Shown here in pieces: positions 33,187-40,464 of a stretch of 64,000 bases of DNA (positions are counted from its first letter, which is position 1; every line of letters begins with the position of its first letter). The stretch is from contig NZ_LQQP01000023.1 of the NCBI RefSeq assembly GCF_001619615.1, forward strand, positions 1-64,000. The letters are read 5' to 3'. The position numbers and the translations under genes were made by a program. The notes beneath the pieces were generated by a model that searched no databases, was not told the DNA's origin, and saw nothing but the letters and a program-made list of their open reading frames with translations. The DNA comes from Microbacterium sp. T32 (lineage in GTDB: Bacteria; Actinomycetota; Actinomycetes; Actinomycetales; Microbacteriaceae).

Positions 33187-34733
33187 GCGATCTTCTCCCG
33201 ATCGGACGACGTTGTCTCGGGCTGCCCCTCGGCGATGTAGGCCACCAGGCCGTCGAGGTCGACGTCCTGGGTGGCCAGCTCGCCGATCTTACGACGATCG
33301 CGCAGCACGGCCACGCGTTGGGCGATGCGCAGCACCTCCTCGAGCTCGGAGGAGATGAACACCACGGACAGGCCCTTCTGGGCGAGCTCGGCGACCTTGC
33401 GCTGGATGTCGGCCTTCGCGCCGACATCGATGCCGCGCGTGGGCTCGTCGAGGATCAGCAGTTCCGGCGCGGTGGCCAGCCATCGGGCGAGCAGCACCTT
33501 CTGCTGGTTGCCGCCCGAGAGGTTGCGGATGAGCGCGTTCGGGTTCGCGGGGCGGACGCCGAGCGCGGTGATGTACTCGTCGACGATGGCCTGAACCTCG
33601 GCGGCACCGAGCTTGCGGAGTGCGCCGCGACGGGCCTGCACGCCCAGGATGATGTTCTCGGCGACGGTGAGGTCGCCGACGATGCCCTCGGCGCGACGGT
33701 CCTCCGACGAGAAAGCGATGCCGCGGTCGAGAGCGTGACGCGGTGAGCCGAGGCGTGACGGGGATCCGGCCACGTCGACCTGACCCTGGTCGGCGCGGTC
33801 GGCGCCCGCGATCAGGCGCGCGAGCTCGGTGCGCCCCGATCCCAGGAGTCCCGCGAGACCGACGATCTCGCCGGGGTAGACCTCGAGGTCCACCGGTTCC
33901 AGGGCGTTCTTGCGGGCGAGCGAGACGGCCTTCAGCACCGGGGTGCCGGAGCGGTCGATGACGCGCTCGGCGCTGGCGGAGATGGCATCCAGTTCGCCGA
34001 GCTCACGGCCGATCATCTTCGCCACCAGCTGCTCGCGGCCGAGCTCGGCGATCGGGTACTCCCCCACCAGCGTGCCGTTGCGGAGCACAGTGAGGAGGTC
34101 GGAGATCTCGTAGATCTGGTCGAGGAAGTGCGAGACGAAGAGGATCGCGACGCCACGGTCGCGGAGATCCCGGATGACGCCGAAGAGCTGCTCGACCTCT
34201 CCGCGGTCGAGGCTGGAGGTCGGTTCGTCGAGGACCAGCACGGTGGTGTCGACCACCATCGCGCGACTGATCGCGACGAGCTGCTGCACGGCGATCGAGT
34301 GGCTGGCGAGGATCGAGCGCGTGTCGATGTTCAGGCCCAGCTCGGCGAGAGCCTTCGCGGCAGCGGCGTGGGTCGCGCGCCAGTCCACGAGGCCGGCGCG
34401 GCGGACCTCGTTACCGAGCATCACGTTCTCGCCGACGGACAGGTTCTGGCAGAGGTTGACCTCTTGGTACACGGTCGCGATGCCGGATGCCTGAGCGTCG
34501 GCGGTCGAGCGGAACAACCGCTCCTCGCCCTGGACGCGAATGGTGCCGGAGTCGATCCCGTACACGCCGGTGAGGGCCTTGATGAGGGTGGACTTGCCGG
34601 CGCCGTTCTCTCCCATGAGGGAGTGCACCTCACCGGGATAGAGGGTGAAGTCCACGCCGTCGAGCGCCTTCACTCCGGGGAAGGAGATGCTGATGCCGCG
34701 CATCGCGACGACGGCAGCACGTTCGGATGTCAT
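33183..34733 (-). CDS. Sugar ABC transporter ATP-binding protein (YtfR/RbsA type)
   Basis: Protein of 516 aa, two ATPase domains. Walker A GENGAGKST, VYQEVNLCQNLSVGENV and VLVLDEPTSSLDRGEV are in domain 1; GLLGSGRTELARLIAG, LSGGNQQKVLLARWLA and LLILDEPTRGIDVGAK are in domain 2. I chose ATG 34733, which begins MTSERAAVVAMRGISISFPGVKALDGV, the expected N-terminus. It is the direct partner of the binding protein and permeases. It is closely similar in layout to the second ATPase at 29531, suggesting duplication. Confidence 0.92.
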   Translation of the reverse strand: MTSERAAVVAMRGISISFPGVKALDGVDFTLYPGEVHSLMGENGAGKSTLIKALTGVYGIDSGTIRVQGEERLFRSTADAQASGIATVYQEVNLCQNLSVGENVMLGNEVRRAGLVDWRATHAAAAKALAELGLNIDTRSILASHSIAVQQLVAISRAMVVDTTVLVLDEPTSSLDRGEVEQLFGVIRDLRDRGVAILFVSHFLDQIYEISDLLTVLRNGTLVGEYPIAELGREQLVAKMIGRELGELDAISASAERVIDRSGTPVLKAVSLARKNALEPVDLEVYPGEIVGLAGLLGSGRTELARLIAGADRADQGQVDVAGSPSRLGSPRHALDRGIAFSSEDRRAEGIVGDLTVAENIILGVQARRGALRKLGAAEVQAIVDEYITALGVRPANPNALIRNLSGGNQQKVLLARWLATAPELLILDEPTRGIDVGAKADIQRKVAELAQKGLSVVFISSELEEVLRIAQRVAVLRDRRKIGELATQDVDLDGLVAYIAEGQPETTSSDREKIA

Positions 34734-34767
34734 GCTCGATCGCTTTCTCAGGGGGTGAGCGGAGGGA

Positions 34768-34800
34768 GGGTGTGCGGGGCCGAGTCGGCCCCGCACACCC
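34768..34800 (-). terminator. Intra-operon hairpin after the binding-protein gene
   Basis: Perfect inverted repeat with arms GGGTGTGCGGGGCCGA and TCGGCCCCGCACACCC in the 102-bp gap between the binding protein and its ATPase. Such hairpins stabilise or partly terminate transcripts so that the binding protein is made in excess over the membrane parts; that role is inferred from position. Confidence 0.6.
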
Positions 34801-34835
34801 GAGGGGGGTACGGACGTCGAGCGTCCGCGAGTGGA

Positions 34836-35819
34836 TCAGTACTTGCGGTCGGGCAGAGCGGCCTTCGCCTGCTCCTGGTCGAACGCCTGGTCCTCGACGA
34901 TGTACTGCTTGTCGACGGACTCGCCGGCGACGACCTTCTTCACGACGTCGGCGACCTTTTCACCGAGCAGCGGGTTGCACTCGACGATGTAGTTGAACTC
35001 GCCGTCGGCCAGAGCCGTCATGCCGTCCTTGACCGCGTCGATCGTCACGATCTTGATGTCGGTGCCGGGCTTGAGACCGGCGGCCTTGATCGCGTCGAGG
35101 GCGCCGAGGCCCATGTCGTCGTTGTGCGCGAACAGCAGATTGATCTGCGAGCCGTACTTCTGGAGGAAGCCCTCCATGACGGTCTTGCCCTCGGCGCGGG
35201 TGAAGTTACCCGTCTGCGAGTCGAGCACCTTGATGTCGGTGCCCTTGATCGCGTCGTTGAAGCCGGTCGCGCGGTCGGTCGCAGCCGACGAACCCGTGGT
35301 GCCCTCGAGCACGACCAGATTCGTGGGGGTCTTGCCGAAGTTGTCGGCGACCCACTTGCCGGCGGTCTCGCCTTCCTTCTTGAAGTCGAGGCCGACCCAG
35401 CTGGCGTACAGGTCCTTCGACGCCGAGACCGTGCGGTCCTCGAGGATCACCGGGATGTTGGCATCCTTGGCTTCCTTCAGCACGTCGTCCCAGCCGTCGG
35501 TGACGATCGGGGCGAGGACGATGGCATCCACACCCTGGTTGATGAAGCTGCGGACCGCGGCGATCTGCGCCTCGGGCTTGTTGTCGGCGGCGTTGAAGAT
35601 GAGGTTGAAGCCGTTGGCCTCGGAGAACGCCTCCTTCATCGACTCGGTGTTGGCGCTGCGCCAGCCGCTCTCGGAACCGGTCTGGGCGAACCCGACCGTG
35701 ATCACCTTCTTGTCGCCGCCGTCTCCGCCGGCCGTGGAGCCGCCACCGGCGCAGCCCGTCGCGGTGATGGCGATCGCGCCCACGAGCGCGAGTCCGGCGA
35801 GAGTCTTCTTCGCCTTCAT
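34836..35819 (-). CDS. YtfQ-like sugar ABC substrate-binding lipoprotein
   Basis: Protein of 327 aa, AGGAGG 8 nt before ATG 35819. The signal peptide ends in lipobox ATGC at about residue 20-23. The mature protein is a family 2 periplasmic-binding protein: VGFAQTGSESGWRSANTESMKEAF, VDAIVLAPIVTDGWDDVLKEA, LEGTTGSSAATDRATGF and AHNDDMGLGALDAIKAAG. These segments closely match E. coli YtfQ, which binds galactofuranose, and arabinose-binding relatives. A furanose such as L-arabinofuranose fits the linked GH43 enzyme. It is the first gene of the CUT2 operon. Confidence 0.9.
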   Translation of the reverse strand: MKAKKTLAGLALVGAIAITATGCAGGGSTAGGDGGDKKVITVGFAQTGSESGWRSANTESMKEAFSEANGFNLIFNAADNKPEAQIAAVRSFINQGVDAIVLAPIVTDGWDDVLKEAKDANIPVILEDRTVSASKDLYASWVGLDFKKEGETAGKWVADNFGKTPTNLVVLEGTTGSSAATDRATGFNDAIKGTDIKVLDSQTGNFTRAEGKTVMEGFLQKYGSQINLLFAHNDDMGLGALDAIKAAGLKPGTDIKIVTIDAVKDGMTALADGEFNYIVECNPLLGEKVADVVKKVVAGESVDKQYIVEDQAFDQEQAKAALPDRKY

Positions 35820-35894
35820 GTTGAAACCTCCTCGTTTCGCCGGCTGCGTCGCCGGTCCATGTGATGCAGCCCCCTCGGGCGGGCTGACTCCTGA

Positions 35895-35925
35895 ATGTTA
35901 GCGCTCACACTTGCCGTGCTGTCAA
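35895..35925 (-). promoter_or_regulatory. Promoter and LacI operator of the CUT2 operon
   Basis: A perfect -35 TTGACA (35925-35920, minus) faces a -10 like TAACAT (35900-35895) across a long 19-nt spacer. The operator TGTTAGCGCTCACA (35896-35909) covers the -10. It is identical to the site at 28401, so both transcripts are likely repressed by the LacI protein at 28525. Confidence 0.7.
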
Positions 35926-36058
35926 GAACGATTTGCAACGGAAAGATCACGGCACGCGCGATGTGAAGCCTCACAAAGCGCGGACGCTCCGCGGAGACGT
36001 GTGTCGTCGCGTTTCGCGTTCCGGCGCCGTGGCCCGTGGCGCGCGTTACCGTCGAAAC

Positions 36059-36619
36059 ATGACTTCCCTCCCGCAGGAGCGCCCCGAGCACACGCCGACC
36101 ATCGGCACGTCCGTCACCGCGGACGACTTCAAGCGCGCGTTCCGAGGCCACCCCGGCGGCGTCACGGTCATCACGGCGTACGGCGAGCACGGCCCCGTCG
36201 CCCTCACCGCTTCGTCGGTGTCGTCGGTCTCGGCCGACCCGCCGCTACTGATCTTCTCGGTGTCGAGCCTGTCGTCGGCGACCCCCACGATCGTCGCCGC
36301 GTCGACCATCGTGGTGCACCTGCTGGACGTCGAGGACATCTCAGTCGCGCGCGCCGGTGCCACCAGCGGCCTCGACCGCTTCGCCGACACCTCGGCGTGG
36401 TCGCGCCTGTCGACCGGCGAGCCCGTCTACCACGGCGTGCGCGCGTGGCTGCGGTGCGCCGTGGTGAGCCGGATGGATGCCGGCGGCTCCACGGTCATCG
36501 CGGCCCAGGCCCTGCAGGTCAACATCGAGCGCGACCTCGAGCCCGGCGAACCCGGCGCAGCGCTGGTGTACTACAACCGCTCGTGGCACGGCCTCGGCGA
36601 GCACTCGCTCCTGGACTGA
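36059..36619 (+). CDS. Flavin reductase-like domain protein
   Basis: Protein of 186 aa from ATG 36059. The N-terminal FKRAFRGHPGGVTVITAYGEHGPVALTASS pattern and the following SVSADPPLLIFSVSSLSSATP are the FMN-binding split-barrel of the flavin reductase/HpaC family, here with Asp-Pro-Pro in the DPP motif. Such proteins reduce FMN or FAD with NAD(P)H for a partner monooxygenase. No monooxygenase gene is adjacent, so the partner is unknown. The gene is convergent with DUF808. Confidence 0.8.
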   Translation: MTSLPQERPEHTPTIGTSVTADDFKRAFRGHPGGVTVITAYGEHGPVALTASSVSSVSADPPLLIFSVSSLSSATPTIVAASTIVVHLLDVEDISVARAGATSGLDRFADTSAWSRLSTGEPVYHGVRAWLRCAVVSRMDAGGSTVIAAQALQVNIERDLEPGEPGAALVYYNRSWHGLGEHSLLD

Positions 36620-36686
36620 CGCCTCACCCCGGGGTGCGTTGCGACGCGTGACCTCGACCAGGGCACGTGATCCGACGGCCTCGGGA

Positions 36687-37577
36687 TCAGTGCGCGGCGG
36701 CCTCGCCACGAGAGAAGACCCGACGGATGCCGGTCACCACGGCGACGATGAGGAGGCCGAGGATCAGGCCGAAGACCGCCGAGATCGCGGTGTCCACGAT
36801 CCACACGACGACCGGCCCCGTGGCCTCGATCGCGTGCTCCACGGCGTGCAGCAGGTCGGCCGGTCCCGCCCACAGCGTCTCGCCCAGGTTCTGGATCACG
36901 AGGTGGCCGCCGACCCACAGCATCGCGATCGTCCCGATGACGCTGATCACGCGGAAGACGGCGGGCATGGATGCCACGACCCGGGCACCGAAACGACGGA
37001 CGCCGCGCGCCGAGCTCTTCATGAAGCGCAGGCCGATGTCGTCGATCTTCACCAGCAGCGCGACCGCGCCGTAGACGACCACCGTCATCGCCAGCCCGAT
37101 GATGAGCAGCGCACCGAGCGTCATCCAGATGCCGAAGTCCGGGTCGAGACTCGAGAGCGCGATGAGCATGATCTCCGTGCTGAGGATGAGGTCGGTGCGC
37201 ACGGCGCCGAAGACGAGCTTGCGCTCGTCGCGCGGCCCGTTCTCTTCCTCTTCCCCGTGCGCGACGCCGAACCACTCGAGCACCTTCTCCGCGCCCTCGT
37301 AACAGAGGAACCCGCCGCCGAGGATGAGGAGGAACGGGAGGACGCCCGGGGCGAAGGCCGTGAGCAGCAACGCGATCGGGATGATGACGACGTACTTGTT
37401 GATGATGCTGCCGAGGGCGATCTTCCAGACCACGGGCAACTCGCGCGCGGGCGTGATCCCCTGGACGTACTGCGGCGTCACCGCGGCGTCGTCGATGACG
37501 ACGCCGGCGGTCTTGGCGCTGGCCTTGAGCGCGGCGCTGAGGATGTCATCGACGACGGCGAGCAGTCCGACCGACAT
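36687..37577 (-). CDS. DUF808 family membrane protein (YedI-like)
   Basis: Protein of 296 aa with several membrane helices. LLAVVDDILSAALKASAKTAGVVIDDAAVTPQYV at the N-terminus and KIALGSIINKYVVIIPIALLL, then LGGGFLCYEGAEKVLEW, are diagnostic of DUF808. The function of the family is not known. It stands alone on the minus strand between a flavin reductase and a MauE-like gene, with no operon partner. Confidence 0.88.
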   Translation of the reverse strand: MSVGLLAVVDDILSAALKASAKTAGVVIDDAAVTPQYVQGITPARELPVVWKIALGSIINKYVVIIPIALLLTAFAPGVLPFLLILGGGFLCYEGAEKVLEWFGVAHGEEEENGPRDERKLVFGAVRTDLILSTEIMLIALSSLDPDFGIWMTLGALLIIGLAMTVVVYGAVALLVKIDDIGLRFMKSSARGVRRFGARVVASMPAVFRVISVIGTIAMLWVGGHLVIQNLGETLWAGPADLLHAVEHAIEATGPVVVWIVDTAISAVFGLILGLLIVAVVTGIRRVFSRGEAAAH

Positions 37578-37746
37578 GCGTGGATCTCCCTGGGTGGATG
37601 GCTGCGACGGGAGGCCCGCGCAGTGACGGAGTCGTCACAGCGACCCTAGCGGCCCGGCGCCACACCGGTCTCCGGGGAGCTTTCGCCCGGGGTGATCCAG
37701 TACTGTTGCGGCGCTCCGGCTCCATGGGGCGTGCGACGCTGAACGG

Positions 37747-38721
37747 ATGCTCGAGACCCTCACGCTTCCCGCCCTGGTCGTCGCCGCGGTCTTCGCCGTC
37801 AGCGGCATCGGCAAGCTTCTCGACCTCCCGTCCGCTCCCGCCACACTCCGGGCGCTGCGGCTGTCGGGGCTGCCGCCGCGTCCGGTCGTCGCCGGCGTCG
37901 CCGGCGTCGAGATCGTCCTCTCCGCCGCGCTGCTGCTCACCAGCGGTCCCGTCCGCGTCGGAGCGGCGGTGGCGGCGCTCGCCGTGACCCTCGGCTTCCT
38001 CGCGATCGGTCTACGCGCCCAGGCGCACGCGTCGACCGACGACTGCGGCTGCTTCGGGCGACTGGCGTCCACGCGCGTCGGTCCCGCCATGACGGCGCGC
38101 AACATCGCTCTGGCGGTGCTGGCGACCCTCGCCCTCCTTGGCGCCGTGCTCTCTCCCCCCGCGTCGGCGGTGGCCCTCAGCCTCGTGATGTCGCCCCTGC
38201 TCGGGGTCGTCGTTCTGATCAGCATCGTGGCCGTGGGGGTGATCGGCGCGACGCTGTGGAGTCCGCCCACCTCGGCCGCCCCGGCGAGCGGGAGCGTCCC
38301 GGATGCCGCCCTGATCACCCCCGAGGGCGACGTCGTCGTCCCCCGCCAGCGCGCCCTCCGCGGACGGGCGCAGCTGCTCCTGTTCGTCCGGCGCGGCTGC
38401 AGCTCGTGCGAGAACCTCATCAGTCGGATGACGTGGGACCGGGAGCTCCTCGAGACCCTCGTCGACGTGCGGCTCATCGTCCCGGTCGGCGACGGCTCTC
38501 CGCTCAGCGCCGCGGACGAGGGTCTTCACGCGGATCCGTCCGGGGAATTCGCCGTCGCCCTAGGCATCCCGGGCAACCGTCCCGTCGGGGTCCTCCTGAC
38601 CACGACGGGAGAGATCCTGCAGCCGGTCGCGGTGGGCGGCGACGAGACCGCGACGCTCGTCGACACCGTGCTCGCCGCGGCGGCCGACGCCCGCGCCGGC
38701 GAGGGTTCCTCGACGAGCTGA
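37747..38721 (+). CDS. MauE/DoxX-like membrane protein fused to a thioredoxin-fold domain
   Basis: Protein of 324 aa. Residues 1-170 have four to five helices with VFAVSGIGKLLDLPSAPATLRAL and the Cys motif DDCGCFG, the signature of MauE-type methylamine-utilisation membrane proteins. After a linker, residues about 185-315 form a thioredoxin-like domain (LLLFVRRGCSSCENLIS, CxxC) ending in GIPGNRPVGVLLTTTGEIL. In mau clusters these activities are two proteins (MauE and MauD). No mauA, mauB or amine dehydrogenase gene is nearby, so a general role in disulfide exchange across the membrane is more likely. Confidence 0.8.
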   Translation: MLETLTLPALVVAAVFAVSGIGKLLDLPSAPATLRALRLSGLPPRPVVAGVAGVEIVLSAALLLTSGPVRVGAAVAALAVTLGFLAIGLRAQAHASTDDCGCFGRLASTRVGPAMTARNIALAVLATLALLGAVLSPPASAVALSLVMSPLLGVVVLISIVAVGVIGATLWSPPTSAAPASGSVPDAALITPEGDVVVPRQRALRGRAQLLLFVRRGCSSCENLISRMTWDRELLETLVDVRLIVPVGDGSPLSAADEGLHADPSGEFAVALGIPGNRPVGVLLTTTGEILQPVAVGGDETATLVDTVLAAAADARAGEGSSTS

Positions 38722-38817
38722 CACGCGCGAGCGGGAGATCCGACAATCGTCCCTGTCGCGGCCACGATGACCTGGCTAGGGTGAATCACGTCCGCTCCGG
38801 GGAGGAAAGAGGCATCC

Positions 38818-39408
38818 ATGTCGTTCATCACTCGAGGGTTCTCCGGACGCCGAGGCGACCGCGATCCGCGCCTCCCTCCCGGCCAGACGCTGGTGGGCGA
38901 CTGGCCCGTGCTGTCGGCGGGACCGACACCGGAGGTCGAGTTGGACGAGTGGGAGTTCGTCGTCCGCACCGAGAACGGCGATCACCGGTGGAACGCCGAG
39001 CAGCTGCAGGCGCTCGGCGTGGAGGACATCACCGTCGACATCCACTGCGTGACGCACTGGACCAAGCTCGACATGCCGTGGCGCGGAGTCTCGCTCGACC
39101 GCATCTTCGACGAGGTCGAGACCGCGCACGACTACGTCATGGCGCACTCCTACGGCGGCTACACGACGAACGTGCCGCTCGAAGACCTGCTGGACGGCAA
39201 GAGCTGGATCGCCTTCGAGGCCGACGGTGAGCCGTTGACGCCCGAGCACGGCGGCCCGGCGCGGCTGCTCGTGCCGCACCTGTACTTCTGGAAGAGCGCC
39301 AAGTGGGTGCGCGGCCTCGTGACGATGCCCGACGACGACCCCGGCTTCTGGGAGCAGAACGGCTACCACCTGCACGGCGACCCGTGGCAGGAGGAGCGGT
39401 ACTGGTGA
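38818..39408 (+). CDS. Sulfite-oxidase-like molybdopterin oxidoreductase
   Basis: Protein of 196 aa, consisting of only the Moco-binding domain. VDIHCVTHWTKLDMPWRGVSLDRI contains the Cys that ligates molybdenum, and GGYTTNVPLEDLLD, GEPLTPEHGGPARLLVPHLYFWKSAKWV matches the YedY/sulfite oxidase fold. No Tat signal or heme domain is present, so it is a cytoplasmic short form. It overlaps the reductase gene by 4 nt, which suggests that protein supplies or accepts its electrons. The natural substrate is unknown. Confidence 0.88.
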   Translation: MSFITRGFSGRRGDRDPRLPPGQTLVGDWPVLSAGPTPEVELDEWEFVVRTENGDHRWNAEQLQALGVEDITVDIHCVTHWTKLDMPWRGVSLDRIFDEVETAHDYVMAHSYGGYTTNVPLEDLLDGKSWIAFEADGEPLTPEHGGPARLLVPHLYFWKSAKWVRGLVTMPDDDPGFWEQNGYHLHGDPWQEERYW

Positions 39409-40145
39409 CGCGCCGCCCGACCGCCTGGCACACCGCGACGGTCGCGGACATCCGCGCCGAGACCCCGACCGCGCAGCGCATCGAGCTCGACGTGCCGACG
39501 TGGCCGGGGAACGACGCGGGCGCCCACCTCGACCTCCGGCTCACCGCACCCGACGGCTACCAGGCGTCGCGGTCGTACTCGATCGCGTCGTCGGGGGACG
39601 GCACCCGCGTGCTGCTCGCGGTCGACGAGGTCCCGGACGGCGAGGTCTCCCCCTTCCTCGTGCACGACCTCCGCGTCGGCGACGAGATCGAGGTGCACGG
39701 ACCCCTCGGGGCGTTCTTCGTGTGGACGCCGCCCACCGAGGCATCCCCCCGACCCGTTCAGCTCATCGCGGGAGGATCAGGCGTGGTGCCGCTGTACGCG
39801 ATGGCCCAGGCTCACGCCGCAGCCGGCGACGCCACCGACTTCCGTCTGCTGTACTCGGTGCGCACCCCCGACGACGTGTTCTTCGCGGACGAACTCGCCG
39901 CACTCGCCGCCACGGGAGCGGTCGACGTCGACCTCGTCTACACGCGCGTCGCTCCCCCCGAGGCATCCGTTCCTCCCGGCCGGCTCACGGCCGACCGGTT
40001 GCGTGACGCGGTCGTCCCGGCCGAGCAGAATCCGCGCGTGTACGTGTGCGGTCCGACCCCGTTCGTCGAGGCGGTCGCGCGCTGGCTCCAGGACGCCGGG
40101 CATCGCCCCGGCGACATCCGCACCGAGCGATTCGGAGGCTCGTGA
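39405..40145 (+). CDS. Ferredoxin reductase-type FAD/NAD(P)H oxidoreductase
   Basis: Protein of 246 aa from GTG 39405, with AGGAGGAG upstream and a GTGA overlap. FAD motif SRSYSIASSGDG (RxYS), then PLGAFFVW, NAD(P) motif LIAGGSGVVPLYAMAQAH and C-terminal VYVCGPTPFVEAVARWL are all canonical. There is no iron-sulfur domain. It is the probable redox partner of the molybdopterin protein just upstream and is followed by a DUF6510 gene with 1-nt overlap. Confidence 0.9.
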   Translation: MTRRPTAWHTATVADIRAETPTAQRIELDVPTWPGNDAGAHLDLRLTAPDGYQASRSYSIASSGDGTRVLLAVDEVPDGEVSPFLVHDLRVGDEIEVHGPLGAFFVWTPPTEASPRPVQLIAGGSGVVPLYAMAQAHAAAGDATDFRLLYSVRTPDDVFFADELAALAATGAVDVDLVYTRVAPPEASVPPGRLTADRLRDAVVPAEQNPRVYVCGPTPFVEAVARWLQDAGHRPGDIRTERFGGS

Positions 40146-40405
40146 TGAACGTGCTCGACGGCAACGCGCTGGCCGGCCGGTTGGCCGACCTCCTCGGGTG
40201 GGATGCCACGGACTCCCCGATCCGCTGCCGCTCCTGCGGCGCCGGCGACGCGGTCGCCGTGTCCGCGGTGTACGTCAGCCCGATGGGAGTCGTCGCGCGA
40301 TGCCGCTCGTGCGACTCCGTCCTCCTGACGATCGTCGACGCCGTCGGCGGACGGTCCTGGTTCGGGATGCCGGGCATCGACGCCCTCGAGGTGCGGCGGG
40401 CGTAG
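40145..40405 (+). CDS. DUF6510 family small zinc-ribbon-like protein
   Basis: Protein of 86 aa from ATG 40145, coupled to the reductase gene (TGATG). Two CxxC pairs, CRSCGAG and CRSCDS, separated by about 30 residues, suggest a zinc ribbon. The start MNVLDGNALAGRLADLL is typical of DUF6510. The function is not known; its fixed place behind a sulfite-oxidase-like protein and a reductase suggests a role in their assembly or electron transfer. Confidence 0.8.
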   Translation: MNVLDGNALAGRLADLLGWDATDSPIRCRSCGAGDAVAVSAVYVSPMGVVARCRSCDSVLLTIVDAVGGRSWFGMPGIDALEVRRA

Positions 40406-40464
40406 CGCGGCCGACCGGGCCGCCGACGGGGATCACCCCGGCAGCGGCCCGACCGTGCCCGCGG

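Noticed and set aside
36625..36636. CACCCCGGGGTG as a terminator between flavin reductase and DUF808
   Set aside because: The stem is 6 bp without a loop or U-tract and can occur by chance in GC-rich DNA.
38026..38074. MauE-like gene as evidence for methylamine use
   Set aside because: No methylamine dehydrogenase, MauD-MauG or amicyanin genes are nearby, so the pathway is not supported.
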